64,000 nucleotides of DNA from Streptomyces dangxiongensis (GTDB taxonomy: Bacteria > Actinomycetota > Actinomycetes > Streptomycetales > Streptomycetaceae), in assembly GCF_003675325.1 (NCBI RefSeq), contig NZ_CP033073.1, positions 1,178,001 through 1,242,000 of the forward strand. Reading direction: 5' to 3'. The notes under the pieces are model-generated. The model was not told where the DNA came from. It worked only from the letters and a program-made list of their open reading frames with translations, and ran no database searches. The position numbers were made by a program, and so were the translations under genes. Each line of letters starts with the position of its first letter. Position 1 is the stretch's first letter. Shown here in pieces: positions 16,451-26,242 of the stretch.

Positions 16451-17072
16451 AACGGCTCGCGGAGCGGAACTCCGCGACGAGGTGGGCGGGCGCCTTCCGC
16501 GGCGACCCGGCGTCGTAGGGCGGCTGCGGGTCGTACTCCGTCAATAGCTGGACGGACTGGGCGTGTTCGTCGCCGGCGATGGTGCCGAGCAGTGTGAGGC
16601 CCATGTCGATGCCGGACGACACGCCCGCCGCGGTGACGTACTTGCCGTCCACGACCACCCGCTCCCCCGTCGGCTCGGCCCCGAAGCCGCGCAACTGCTC
16701 CAGGGCCAGCCAGTGGGAGGTGGCGCGGCGGCCCCGCAGCAGCCCCGCGGCGGCCAGCAGCAGCGAGCCCGTGCACACCGAGGTGGTCCAGGCGCTGGTG
16801 GTGTCGGCCGTGCGCAGCCAGTCCAGCAGGACGGGGTTGTCCATCTGCGCCGTCTGGCCGGGACCGCCGGGCACGATCACGATATCCGGGCGCGGCACGT
16901 CGGCGAGGGTGCGGTCGGCGGTGAGCGCGAGGTTCCCGGTGTCGGTGCGGACGGGTCCGGTCCGTTCGGCGACGAACACGGTCTCGGAGTCCGGGAGCCG
17001 GCCGAGGGTCTCGTAGGGGCCGACGGCGTCGAGGGCGGTGAAGCGGTCGTAGAGGACGACGGCGATCTGCAC
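16437..17072 (-). CDS. DJ-1/PfpI family protein (isonitrile hydratase-like)
   Basis: DJ-1/PfpI superfamily, 211 aa. The nucleophile elbow SVCTGSLLLA carries the active-site cysteine and DIVIVPGGPG the acidic partner region. The closest functional analogues are isonitrile hydratases and GlxA N-domains. GTG 17072 was chosen for its AAGGA seven bases upstream. It lies 48 bases downstream of a GlxA-type regulator on the same strand, a common pairing that suggests the regulator controls it. Confidence 0.87.
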   Translation of the reverse strand: MQIAVVLYDRFTALDAVGPYETLGRLPDSETVFVAERTGPVRTDTGNLALTADRTLADVPRPDIVIVPGGPGQTAQMDNPVLLDWLRTADTTSAWTTSVCTGSLLLAAAGLLRGRRATSHWLALEQLRGFGAEPTGERVVVDGKYVTAAGVSSGIDMGLTLLGTIAGDEHAQSVQLLTEYDPQPPYDAGSPRKAPAHLVAEFRSASRFILT

Positions 17073-17120
17073 GCTGTTTCCTTCTCTGGGGTCGGTGATC
17101 ATGGGTCGGCGCAGCCCGGG

Positions 17121-18080
17121 TCAGGTCACGGGGGCGGGGCGGAAGCGGCGGCGGTACTCGGCCGGAGAGGTGCCGAGGGTGCGCAGGAAGGCGCGGCGCA
17201 TGGCCTCCGGCGTGCCGTGGCCGCTGGCCCGGGCGACCTGCCCGATGCCGTCGGTGGTGTCCTCCAGCAGGCGGCGCGCGTGTTCGAGGCGGACCCGGTC
17301 GACGTACCGGCCGGGTGTCATGCCGGTCTCGGCCCGGAAGGCGCGGGCGAAGTGACGCGGGGAGAGGGCGGCGCGGGCGGCCAGCGCCTCGACGCCGAGG
17401 TCGCCGTCCGGGTGCTCGGTGATCCACTGCTGGATGTCCCGGAGGGGCTCCCGCCGGGCCGTCTGGGCGGCTAGCTGGGCGCTGAACTGGGCCTGGTTGC
17501 CCGGCCGGCGCAGGAACACCACGAGGTGGCGGGCGACGGTCAGCGCCGCCTCCCGGCCCAGGTCCTCCTCCACCAGCGCGAGGGCGAGGTCGATGCCCGC
17601 GGTGACCCCGGCCGAGGTGGCCACGTTGCCGTCCCGGACGAAGATCGGGTCGGGGTCGACACGGACGGCGGGGTGGTCCCGGGCGAGTCTGTCGCAGTAC
17701 GCCCAGTGGGTCGTGGCGCGCCGGCCGTCCAGCAGCCCGGCCCGGGCCAGCGGGATGGCGCCGGTGCAGACGGAGACCAGCCGCGTGGCCCGGGGACCGT
17801 GCACGCGCAGCCACTCCACCAGCCGGGGATCCGGGTCACGGGTGCCCGCCCCGCCGGGGACCACCAGGGTGTGCGGATCCGCCGCATCCGCCAGGGATCC
17901 GTCCGGTACGAGGGTCAGCCCGCTGGAAGTGCGCACGGGCCCGCCGTCCGGCGAAGCCGTACGGATCCGGTACGAGCCCGGGGTGTGCCGCTCCGCACCG
18001 GCGAAGACTTCCACGGGGCCGGTGACGTCGAGGCTCTGCAGGCCGTCGAAGACGGTGAGGAGTACGGATCGCTGCGGCAT
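17121..18080 (-). CDS. GlxA family transcriptional regulator (DJ-1 domain plus AraC HTH)
   Basis: Two-domain regulator, 319 aa. Residues 1-190 are a DJ-1/PfpI domain with SVCTGAIPLA around the cysteine. The C-terminal 110 residues are an AraC/XylS double helix-turn-helix (ALSPRHFARAFRAET, then VARASGHGTPEAMRRAF). It probably senses a small metabolite and controls the adjacent DJ-1 enzyme gene. ATG 18080 begins the family-conserved sequence; upstream codons in frame look non-coding. Confidence 0.92.
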   Translation of the reverse strand: MPQRSVLLTVFDGLQSLDVTGPVEVFAGAERHTPGSYRIRTASPDGGPVRTSSGLTLVPDGSLADAADPHTLVVPGGAGTRDPDPRLVEWLRVHGPRATRLVSVCTGAIPLARAGLLDGRRATTHWAYCDRLARDHPAVRVDPDPIFVRDGNVATSAGVTAGIDLALALVEEDLGREAALTVARHLVVFLRRPGNQAQFSAQLAAQTARREPLRDIQQWITEHPDGDLGVEALAARAALSPRHFARAFRAETGMTPGRYVDRVRLEHARRLLEDTTDGIGQVARASGHGTPEAMRRAFLRTLGTSPAEYRRRFRPAPVT

Positions 18081-18588
18081 GGCACCGATTGTTCGCGGCC
18101 CCGCCGATGGCCGCAATGACGCGTTTCCCACCTTTTCGGCCATGCGGGGTTCCGTGCGGCCGGGTGTCCGCGCCGGGGACCGGCTGTGACTGGTCGAGAT
18201 GGTTGTCACCGAGGTGCCGAGGCCGCCAGCCCAGGAGCCTGGGCGGCCTGACGCCGCAACCGGCTGAAGTCGGTCAAGCCGGAACACCTGGCAGAGGTCG
18301 GTCGGGCTTCGGACGCTGATCCGCTGGGAGGAGCAGTTCCAGCCGGAAGGTCGATAAGGAGGCCCGTGAGGCGATCCACGCGGTCCGAGGTCCGGCTGAT
18401 CACGCAGTACATGCATGAGACGTTCGGGACGGACCCGTGTCGACGTTCAGCGCATTGCCATTCATGTTGGAAGCAACTATCCCGACCAGTCACACCGGCG
18501 CCCCGCCGCGCATCGCCCTGATCCCCGGTTGTCGGTGTCACCTGCCACAATTGCCGCGCAACCTCAGTGGAGAAGGCGGTACGGGATC
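18081..18588. other. 508-base intergenic region with lower-GC patch; no supported gene
   Basis: This gap separates divergent glxA-like and tex genes. An AAGGAGG at 18356-18362 precedes a GTG at 18366 that opens a 51-codon frame ending at 18521, but the spacer is only 3 bases and codon use is unlike the neighbours. The stretch 18440-18490 is clearly lower in GC and may hold the tex promoter. I see no recognisable domain. Confidence 0.4.
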
Positions 18589-21048
18589 GTGACGACACCC
18601 GGTTCCCTGGCAGCAGGGTCCATCGAAGGCAGGATCGCCGAGGAACTCGGCGTACGGGAGCGGCAGGTGAAGGCCGCGGTGGAACTGCTCGACGGCGGTT
18701 CCACGGTGCCCTTCATCGCCCGCTACCGCAAGGAAGCGACCGAGATGCTCGACGACGCGCAGCTACGCACGCTCGAGGAACGGCTGCGCTATCTGCGGGA
18801 GCTGGAGGAGCGGCGGACCGCGATCCTGGAGTCGGTGCGGGAGCAGGGCAAGCTGACCGAGGAGCTGGAGGCCCGGATCCGCGGCGCCGAGACCAAGGCC
18901 CGCCTGGAGGACGTCTACCTGCCCTACAAGCCCAAGCGGCGCACCAAGGCGCAGATCGCGCGTGAGGCGGGCCTGGAGCCGCTGGCCCAGCGGCTGCTGG
19001 ACGATCCCGGCGTCGATCCGACGGCCGCCGCGGCGGCGTTCGTCGACGCGGACAAGGGCGTCGCCGATGCGCAGGCCGCGCTGGAGGGCGCGCGGGCGAT
19101 CCTCACCGAGCGGTTCTCCGAGGACGCCGACCTGATCGGCGAGCTGCGCGAACGCATGTGGGTGCGCGGGCGGCTGGTCGCGAAGGTCCGGGAGGGCAAG
19201 GAGGAGGCGGGCGCCAAGTTCGCCGACTACTTCGACTTCGCCGAACCGTTCACCGAGCTGCCCTCGCACCGTGTCCTGGCGATGCTGCGCGGCGAGAAGG
19301 AGGAGGTTCTGGACCTCGTCCTGGAGCCGGAGGAGCCCACGGAGGGCCCGTCCTCGTACGAAGGTGTCGTCGCCGCGAGGTTCGGCATCGCGAACCGGGG
19401 CCGCCCGGGCGACAAGTGGCTCAACGACACGGTCCGCTGGGCCTGGCGCACCCGCCTCCTGGTCCACCTCGGCATCGACCTGCGCCTCCGGCTGCGTACG
19501 GCGGCCGAGGACGAGGCGGTGAACGTGTTCGCCGCGAACCTCCGCGACCTGCTGCTGGCCGCGCCGGCCGGCACCCGCGCGACGCTCGGCCTGGACCCCG
19601 GTTTCCGTACGGGCGTGAAGGTCGCCGTCGTCGACGCCACCGGCAAGGTCGTCGCCACGGACGTGATCCACCCGCACGTGCCGGCCAACAAGTGGGATGA
19701 GGCGATCGACCGGCTGGCGCGACTGGCCCGGGAGCACGCGGTCGAGCTGGTCGCGATCGGCAACGGCACGGCCTCCCGTGAGACCGACCGGCTCGCCGGT
19801 GAACTCATCGCCCGGCACCCCGAACTGAAGCTCACCAAGGTGATGGTGTCCGAGGCGGGCGCGTCCGTGTACTCGGCCTCGCAGTACGCCTCCCAGGAGC
19901 TGCCCGACATGGACGTGTCGCTGCGCGGCGCGGTCTCCATCGCCCGGCGCCTCCAGGATCCGCTGGCCGAACTGGTGAAGATCGACCCCAGGTCGATCGG
20001 TGTCGGGCAGTACCAGCACGACCTGTCCGAGGTGAAGCTGTCCCGCTCGCTGGACGCGGTCGTCGAGGACTGTGTGAACGGCGTCGGCGTGGACGTCAAC
20101 ACCGCGTCCGTGCCGCTGCTGTCGCGCGTGTCGGGCATCTCCGCCGGACTCGCCGAGAACATCGTCGCGCACCGGGACCACAACGGCCCCTTCGTCTCGC
20201 GCGGCGAGCTGAAGAAGGTGCCGCGGCTCGGCCCGAAGGCCTATGAGCAGTGCGCGGGCTTCCTGCGTATCCGGGGCGGCGCCGACCCGCTGGACGCCTC
20301 CAGCGTGCACCCCGAGGCCTACCCGGTGGTGCGCCGCATGGTGAAGACCACGGGTCAGGAGGTGGCGTCCCTCGTCGGCAACACGGGTGTCCTGCGTTCG
20401 CTGCGGCCCGCCGACTTCGTGGACGACACGTTCGGTCTGCCGACCGTCACCGACATTCTCAGGGAGCTGGAGAAGCCGGGGCGTGACCCGCGTCCCGCCT
20501 TCCGGACGGCCACCTTCAAGGACGGCGTGGAGAAGATCTCCGATCTGTCCGCCGGGATGGTCCTGGAGGGCGTGGTGACGAACGTGGCCGCGTTCGGCGC
20601 GTTCGTCGACGTCGGTGTCCACCAGGACGGCCTGGTGCACGTGTCCGCCATGTCGAAGACGTTCGTCAAGGATCCGCGCGACGTCGCGAAGCCGGGTGAC
20701 ATCGTCAAGGTGAAGGTCCTGGACGTCGACATCCCGCGCAAGCGGATCGCGCTGACCCTGCGCCTGGACGACGAGGCGGCACCCCAGGGCGAGGGCGGCG
20801 GCAGGCCGCAGCGCGGCGGCACCCGGCCGCCCCAGCAGCGGCAGAGCGGTGGCGGCCAGGGCCAGCGGCAGAGCGGCGGTGGCGGTGGCCAGGGCCGGCG
20901 GCAGAGCGGCGACCAGGGGCAGCGGCAGGGACGTGCGGGCGGTGACAGGGGCGGACGGCAGGCGCCGGCGCCGGCACCGGCACCGGCCAACAGCGCCATG
21001 GCCGACGCCCTGCGCCGCGCGGGCCTGCTGAACCCGAAGAAGCGCTGA
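18589..21048 (+). CDS. tex: Tex family RNA-binding transcriptional accessory protein
   Basis: Tex/YhgF protein, 819 aa. Domains in order: helical Tex N-domain (about 1-200), YqgF RNase H-like domain (starting near [17 protein letters not shown]), paired helix-hairpin-helix segments ([15 protein letters not shown] and later) and an S1 RNA-binding domain near residues 655-730. The last 90 residues are low complexity and rich in Gly, Arg and Gln, resembling an RGG-type tail, and end in a conserved short ADALRRAGL helix. GTG 18589 has GGAGAAGG upstream. It acts in the cytosol on RNA or the transcription complex. Confidence 0.93.
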   Translation: MTTPGSLAAGSIEGRIAEELGVRERQVKAAVELLDGGSTVPFIARYRKEATEMLDDAQLRTLEERLRYLRELEERRTAILESVREQGKLTEELEARIRGAETKARLEDVYLPYKPKRRTKAQIAREAGLEPLAQRLLDDPGVDPTAAAAAFVDADKGVADAQAALEGARAILTERFSEDADLIGELRERMWVRGRLVAKVREGKEEAGAKFADYFDFAEPFTELPSHRVLAMLRGEKEEVLDLVLEPEEPTEGPSSYEGVVAARFGIANRGRPGDKWLNDTVRWAWRTRLLVHLGIDLRLRLRTAAEDEAVNVFAANLRDLLLAAPAGTRATLGLDPGFRTGVKVAVVDATGKVVATDVIHPHVPANKWDEAIDRLARLAREHAVELVAIGNGTASRETDRLAGELIARHPELKLTKVMVSEAGASVYSASQYASQELPDMDVSLRGAVSIARRLQDPLAELVKIDPRSIGVGQYQHDLSEVKLSRSLDAVVEDCVNGVGVDVNTASVPLLSRVSGISAGLAENIVAHRDHNGPFVSRGELKKVPRLGPKAYEQCAGFLRIRGGADPLDASSVHPEAYPVVRRMVKTTGQEVASLVGNTGVLRSLRPADFVDDTFGLPTVTDILRELEKPGRDPRPAFRTATFKDGVEKISDLSAGMVLEGVVTNVAAFGAFVDVGVHQDGLVHVSAMSKTFVKDPRDVAKPGDIVKVKVLDVDIPRKRIALTLRLDDEAAPQGEGGGRPQRGGTRPPQQRQSGGGQGQRQSGGGGGQGRRQSGDQGQRQGRAGGDRGGRQAPAPAPAPANSAMADALRRAGLLNPKKR

Positions 21049-21054
21049 CCGGGC

Positions 21055-21082
21055 GGGGCCGGAGCCACCCGGCTCCGGCCCC
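21055..21082. terminator. 12-bp hairpin between convergent tex and abc-F genes
   Basis: Arms 21055-21066 and 21071-21082 are perfectly complementary with a 4-base loop. It starts 7 bases after the tex stop and 25 bases before the end of the opposing gene, so it probably serves both. Confidence 0.75.
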
Positions 21083-21106
21083 CCAGGCGATCCGCCCCGG
21101 ACCGGT

Positions 21107-22747
21107 CTAGCGCTCGGTCACCTTGCCGGCCGCCACCTCGAGGCGCCGGGTCACCCGGACCGCGTCCAGCATGCGCCGGTCGTGGGTGACCAGCAGCAGA
21201 GTGCCCTCGTAGGCGTCGAGGGCCGACTCCAGCCGCTCGATGGCCGGCAGGTCCAGGTGGTTCGTCGGCTCGTCCAGGACCAGGAGGTTGACGCCCCGGC
21301 CCTGGAGCAGGGCGAGTCCGGCGCGGGTGCGTTCGCCCGGGGAGAGGGTCGCCGCCGGGCGCAGGACGTGACCGGACTTCAGGCCGAACTTGGCGAGCAG
21401 CGTGCGGACCTCCGCCGGTTCGGTGTCGGGCACGGCCGCGTAGAAGGCGTCGAGCACGGACTCCGGCCCGTGGAACAGCCGGCGGGCCTGGTCGACCTCG
21501 CCGACCAGGACACCGGAGCCCATGGCCGCGTGCCCCGCGTCGAGCGGGACCCGGCCCAGCAGGGCGCCGAGCAGCGTGGACTTGCCCGCGCCGTTGGCGC
21601 CCGTGACCGCGACCCGGTCGGCCCAGTCGATCTGCAAGGACACCGGGCCGAAGGAGAAGCCGCCGCGCCGCACCTCGGCGTCCCGCAGCGTCGCCACGAC
21701 CGCGCCGGAACGCGGCGCGGACGCGATCTCCATGCGCAGGTCCCACTCCTTGCGCGGCTCCTCGACCACCTCCAGGCGCTCGATCATGCGCTGGGTCTGG
21801 CGGGCCTTGGCGGCCTGCTTCTCGCTGGCCTCGCTGCGGAACTTCCGGCCGATCTTGTCGTTGTCGTTGCCGGCCTTCCGCCGGGCGTTCTTGACGCCCT
21901 TGTCCATCCAGGACCGCTGCGTCTGGGCGCGGTCCTGGAGGCCGGCCCTCTTGTCGGCGTACTCCTCGTACTCGTCGCGGGCGTGCCGGCGGGCCACGTC
22001 CCGCTCCTCCAGATAGGCCTCGTATCCGCCGCCGTAGAGGTTGATCCGCCGCTGGGCGAGGTCCAGTTCGAGGACCTTGGTGACCGTGCGGGTGAGGAAC
22101 TCGCGGTCGTGGCTGACGACGACCGTGCCCGCGCGCAGGCCGGTGACGAACCGCTCCAGACGCTCCAGGCCGTCCAGGTCGAGGTCGTTGGTGGGTTCGT
22201 CCAGGAGGAAGACGTCGTACCGCGACAGCAGGAGGGACGCGAGACCGGCGCGGGCCGCCTGGCCGCCGGAGAGCGACGTCATCGACTGCTCCAGGTCCAC
22301 GGCGAGGCCGAGGGAACCGGCGACCTCCTCGGCGCGTTCGTCCAGGTCGGCGCCGCCGAGACCGAGCCACCGTTCGAGGGCGGTCGCGTAGGCGTCGTCG
22401 GCGCCGGGCGCGCCGTCGACCAGTGCCTGGGTGGCCTCGTCCATGACCCGCTGGGCCTCGGTGACACCGGTACGGCGGGCCAGGAACTCCCGGACGCTCT
22501 CTCCGGGCCTGCGCTCCGGCTCCTGCGGCAGGTGGCCGACGGTCGCGGCCGGCGGGGACAGTCGGAGTTCGCCCTGCTCGGGCGGGGTGAGGCCGGCGAG
22601 CATCCGCAGCAGGGTCGACTTGCCCGCGCCGTTGGCGCCGACCAGCCCGATGACGTCGCCGGGCGCGACGACCAGGTCGAGCCCGGAGAACAGGGAGCGG
22701 TCGCCATGGCCGGCGGCGAGGTTCTTGGCAACGAGGGTGGCAGTCAT
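21107..22747 (-). CDS. ABC-F family ATPase
   Basis: Soluble twin-ATPase protein, 546 aa, with no membrane segments. The first cassette has Walker A GANGAGKST and signature SLSGGQAAR. The second has another Walker A (GANGAGKST) and LSPGERTR. Between them is a highly charged linker of about 80 residues that would reach into the ribosome. It belongs to the housekeeping Uup/EttA-like group or to the ribosome-protection group; the sequence alone does not decide. ATG 22747 starts at the conserved first strand. It has no leader comparable to the second ABC-F gene of this window. Confidence 0.9.
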   Translation of the reverse strand: MTATLVAKNLAAGHGDRSLFSGLDLVVAPGDVIGLVGANGAGKSTLLRMLAGLTPPEQGELRLSPPAATVGHLPQEPERRPGESVREFLARRTGVTEAQRVMDEATQALVDGAPGADDAYATALERWLGLGGADLDERAEEVAGSLGLAVDLEQSMTSLSGGQAARAGLASLLLSRYDVFLLDEPTNDLDLDGLERLERFVTGLRAGTVVVSHDREFLTRTVTKVLELDLAQRRINLYGGGYEAYLEERDVARRHARDEYEEYADKRAGLQDRAQTQRSWMDKGVKNARRKAGNDNDKIGRKFRSEASEKQAAKARQTQRMIERLEVVEEPRKEWDLRMEIASAPRSGAVVATLRDAEVRRGGFSFGPVSLQIDWADRVAVTGANGAGKSTLLGALLGRVPLDAGHAAMGSGVLVGEVDQARRLFHGPESVLDAFYAAVPDTEPAEVRTLLAKFGLKSGHVLRPAATLSPGERTRAGLALLQGRGVNLLVLDEPTNHLDLPAIERLESALDAYEGTLLLVTHDRRMLDAVRVTRRLEVAAGKVTER

Positions 22748-22880
22748 CAGGCGTCGATCCTAATGGCCGTACGTACGTGGCTCGGCCCCGTTTCCGCCGC
22801 TCACCGGGGCGCCGGGTACGCCGGCCCGCCCCTTCGGCCGCGGGGTGCCGCCGGACACCCGCGGGGCCTATCGTCCTGGC

Positions 22881-23819
22881 GTGGACAGCGAGCCGAGTGA
22901 CGAAGTGATCGTGGTCGGAGGCGGGATCGCCGGGCTGACGACGGCCGTGCTGCTGGCCGAGTCCGGGCGGCGGGTGCGGGTGTGGGCGCGGGAGCCGGCC
23001 GAGCGGACGACCTCCGCGCTGGCGGGCGGGCTGTGGTGGCCGTACCGCATCGAGCCGGAGCCGCTGGTCGGCGCGTGGGCACTGCACTCCCTGACGGTGT
23101 ACGAGGAGCTGGCGGCGCGGCCCGGGGAGACGGGCGTACGCCTGGTGGAGGGCGTGCACCAGGGGGCGCGGCTGGACGGGCTGGGCGCGTGGGCGGGCCG
23201 GGTGCCGGGGCTGCGGGCGGTGTCCGGCGGGCTTGCGGCACGGCTTCCGGTCATCGACATGCCGGTGCATCTGGCGTAGCTGCGGGAGCGGCTGGTGAGG
23301 GCGGGCGGGGTGGTGGAGGTGCGGGAGGTGACCGACCTGGCCGCGGTGCCCGCCGCCGTGGTGGTCAACTGCTCCGGTCTGGGCGCCCGTTCGCTGGTGC
23401 CGGATCCGGCGTTGCGTCCCGTGCGCGGGCAACTGGTCGTGGTGGAGAACCCGGGCGTCACGACCTGGTTCACGTCCGTCGACCACTCCTCGGCCGCCTC
23501 CGCCTACTTCATCCCGCAGCCGGGCGGGCTGCTCCTCGGCGGTACGGCGGAGGAGGACGACTGGTCGCTGGAGCCGGACCCGGACACCGCCGCGGCGATC
23601 GTCGCCCGCTGCGCGGCGGTCCGTCCGGAGATCACCGGGGCCCGGGTGCTCGCCCACCGGGTGGGGTTGCGGCCGGCCCGCGACGCGGTACGGCTGGAAC
23701 GCCGGCCCCTGCCGGACGGCCGCGCCCTGGTGCACAACTACGGCCACGGCGGCGCCGGCATCACGGTGGCCTGGGGCTGCGCCCGCGAAGCGGCCGAACT
23801 GGCGTACCCGGGGGTGTGA
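22881..23819 (+). pseudogene. D-amino-acid oxidase-like flavoenzyme interrupted by an in-frame TAG
   Basis: The reading frame encodes a DAO-family protein. VVGGGIAGLTTAVLLAESG is the FAD site, followed by GGLWWPY, later VVNCSGLGARSL and the C-terminal YGHGGAGITVAWG. A TAG at 23277-23279 splits it after MPVHLA; the frame then continues LRERLVRAGG without any shift, and both halves are needed for a full-length fold of about 312 residues. A single change from TAC (Tyr) or TGG (Trp) would explain it. GTG 22881 is taken as the start. It is a recent nonsense mutation, a sequencing error or, less likely, readthrough. Confidence 0.75.
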
Positions 23820-23880
23820 GTGGGAGTGGTAGGGCCCGAGGTTTCAGGTCGCGTGTTTCCAGGGTTTCTCGTCGCGGGGG

Positions 23881-24022
23881 GGGCTGGTGTTCCCGGCCGG
23901 GTGAGCGGGCTGGTGTTCCCGGAGGTCCCCGTCGCGGGGGCGGGCTCGTGTTCCGGGGGTCCCCGTCGCGGGGCAGGCTCGTGTTCCCGGGGCCCCCGTC
24001 GCAGACGGGCTGGTGTTCCCGG
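23881..24022 (+). repeat. Five degenerate copies of a 16-base GC-rich element
   Basis: The core GGGCTGGTGTTCCCGG occurs at 23881, 23907 and 24007; close variants (one or two changes) start at 23942 and 23975. Spacings are 26, 35, 33 and 32 bases. Most copies are joined by GTCGCGGGG-type segments. The array fills the gap between the convergent oxidase pseudogene and the secreted peptidase and has no open frame that looks coding. Confidence 0.7.
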
Positions 24023-24116
24023 CCGGACGAGCGGGCTCCGGCCGTAGGGGCGCGCGGACCGGCCGCCTGTGGTGTGGGCAGGCGGCCGGAGGGCGTGGTC
24101 GGTGGGGGCCGGGCCG

Positions 24117-26066
24117 TCAGGCCGCCGGGACGTGGTGGATGACGCGGGGTGCGCGGACGCCGGACAGGGGCGTCGGCGCGGGAGCCGTGGCGTTGCCGGA
24201 CGTGGCGCGGGCGAACGCCGCCGCACCGCCGACCAGCGGGAGCCGCGCGCTCGTACCGGACAGGTTCACCGTGAGTGTCGGCGCGGCCGACGCGGGCGGG
24301 TCGATGAGGTCGCGGTCCGTGCCGGCGACGATCAGCGCGAGCCGGTGTCCGGCGGGTACGACGTGGTCGGTGGCCGCGAGGTCGAGGGTGATCGTGTACG
24401 GCTTGCCGGGGGTGAGCGGGACGCCCTTGTCCAGGGAGGCGTGATGGCCTAGGTCGGCCCAGCCACGGCTGAACACGGTGTGGTCGACGGCGGCCGTCCT
24501 GGCCCGGGTCTCCTTGAAGCAGGCGCTGTCCCCGGCCGTGCTCGCACCCCAGCAGGTGCGGTCGGTGAGGGTGGTGATGCCCTCGGCGCTGTCGGCGTAG
24601 TCGCGGATGGTGTCCGGGCCGAGGTCGACCAGGACGGCGGACAGGTGGGCGGAGGTGGTGGTCGGGGTCGCGGTGACCGTCACCCGGGAGGAGCCGGACA
24701 GGCGCAGGTCGCGGGTGAGCGGTGCCGTGAGGAACCCGGCCTTCTCGGGGGTGGGCATGGTGAGGTGCGCGGCCCAGTCGGTCTCGCTATGCCGCGGGTC
24801 GTCGGTGAAGGTCTCGGTGCCGGCGGCCGGGCGCAGCCCGAGCGTGCCGACGCCGGCCCGCGTGCCGGACGCCGGGTGCAGGACGGTGGCGCGGGTGCCG
24901 CGCGGGGGCCAGGCCGCCGAGGTGACCCACTGGTCGGGGTGGCGTTCGATGTCGGCCGTGGGCTCGCGGTCGATGCCGTTGTCGTAGCCGAGGAGTTCGT
25001 GGTCGAACCAGCGGTGCAGGGTGTCGACCCAGGCGCCGCGCCGGTAGTCGAACGGGTCGACATGACCGGTCTGCGACAGCCAGATCTTCCGCTGGACGCC
25101 GTGCTCGGCGAGGGCGTCCCACCACTGGCCGAGGTGCTTGGTGCGGACGTTGAGGTCCTGCATGCCGGGGACGAGGAACACACTGGCGCGTACTCTGCCC
25201 GCGTCCTTGACGTAGTCCCGTTCGGTCCACAGCGGGGTCCAGTCGCCGCTGCGCGGGCTGCCGTCGGCGAGCTTCTGCCGGACTGCGGCGCAGTGGGCCT
25301 GCGCGTCGTCGCTCTCGACGTAGCCGGCCAGTTCGTCGGGGCCGCCGTCGTAGAGGGGGGCGCCCTGCGCGAAGTAGTAGTCGTACCAGGAGGAGATGGC
25401 GCTGATCGGGACGATGGTCCTCAGGCCCTTGACGCCCGTGGCGGCGACGCCGTTGGCGATGGTGCCGTCCCAGCTCTTGCCGATCATGCCGGTTCTGCCG
25501 TTGGTCCAGCCGGCCCGTACCGGGGTGCCGCCGGTACGGCTGGTGTACGCCCGGGCGCGGCCGTTCAGCCAGTCGACGACGGCCTTCGCGGACCCGATGT
25601 CAAAGCGCCCGCCGACGTCGACGCAGCCGTCGGAGCGGTCGGTGCCGGCGAGGTCGACGCCGACGAAGGCGTAGCCGCGGGGCACGAAGTAGTTGTCGTA
25701 GAACAGCGGCATCTGTACCACATGGCCCTGGGCGTCGTACGTCTTGCGCTGGCTCTCGTTGCCGCGTCCGCAGCAGGAGTAGTAGGGGCTGGCGTCCATG
25801 ATGACCGGCACCTTGCGGCCCTGCCGGGCGGGTTCGGCGGGGCGGACGATGTCGGCGGCGACGCGGTCGGTCCGTCCGTCGCGGTCCTCGTCGAGGCCGG
25901 TGTCCACCCACACGGATTCGCGGACGGCGTCGGCGTAGGAGTAGACGGGTCTGCTCTCCCGGGGTGCGGCCTGGGCGCCGGCCGGGGTGGGGAAGACGGC
26001 CGTCAGGGCGGCGACGGCGGCGATGACGAGCGTTCTCCGGAATGTGGAGCGCTTGCGTTTCGGCAT
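24117..26066 (-). CDS. Secreted Xaa-Pro dipeptidyl-peptidase/CocE-type serine hydrolase
   Basis: Exported alpha/beta hydrolase, 649 aa. A signal peptide (RKRSTFRR, hydrophobic core, PAGAQAAP) should be cut near residue 33. The nucleophile elbow is GKSWDG with serine 198, and the S15/CocE C-terminal jelly-roll domain covers roughly residues 410-620. Families with this layout remove X-Pro dipeptides from peptides outside the cell. The start at ATG 26066 gives a proper signal peptide. It diverges from the M1 peptidase gene, pointing to a shared extracellular peptide-degrading role. Confidence 0.88.
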   Translation of the reverse strand: MPKRKRSTFRRTLVIAAVAALTAVFPTPAGAQAAPRESRPVYSYADAVRESVWVDTGLDEDRDGRTDRVAADIVRPAEPARQGRKVPVIMDASPYYSCCGRGNESQRKTYDAQGHVVQMPLFYDNYFVPRGYAFVGVDLAGTDRSDGCVDVGGRFDIGSAKAVVDWLNGRARAYTSRTGGTPVRAGWTNGRTGMIGKSWDGTIANGVAATGVKGLRTIVPISAISSWYDYYFAQGAPLYDGGPDELAGYVESDDAQAHCAAVRQKLADGSPRSGDWTPLWTERDYVKDAGRVRASVFLVPGMQDLNVRTKHLGQWWDALAEHGVQRKIWLSQTGHVDPFDYRRGAWVDTLHRWFDHELLGYDNGIDREPTADIERHPDQWVTSAAWPPRGTRATVLHPASGTRAGVGTLGLRPAAGTETFTDDPRHSETDWAAHLTMPTPEKAGFLTAPLTRDLRLSGSSRVTVTATPTTTSAHLSAVLVDLGPDTIRDYADSAEGITTLTDRTCWGASTAGDSACFKETRARTAAVDHTVFSRGWADLGHHASLDKGVPLTPGKPYTITLDLAATDHVVPAGHRLALIVAGTDRDLIDPPASAAPTLTVNLSGTSARLPLVGGAAAFARATSGNATAPAPTPLSGVRAPRVIHHVPAA

Positions 26067-26242
26067 GCGCGGACGGTACCGCCGCCAACTGCCGCGCAGA
26101 AGAGGGCTCTCCGGGGCCCGTGACGGCTGAATGGCGATCGTGTGACAGCAGGGGCATGGACAGGTCAGCGGCCACAGGGACTGAATAGGCTGCGGACAGA
26201 GTTCTCCGAACGTACTGGCACTCCCGACGACTTGGAGCTGAC

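Noticed and set aside
23277..23279. Pyrrolysine or programmed amber readthrough in the oxidase
   Set aside because: No pyrrolysine genes or readthrough context were seen; a point mutation or sequence error is simpler.
20355..23747. A 1130-codon open frame on the minus strand across three genes
   Set aside because: It runs through tex, the ABC-F gene and the oxidase in the wrong frame and reads as Arg/Pro-rich sequence with no domain.
23871..24030. Regularly spaced repeats that could be taken for a CRISPR array
   Set aside because: Cores are only 16 bases and degenerate, spacings are unequal, the spacers are themselves similar to each other, and no cas gene is present.
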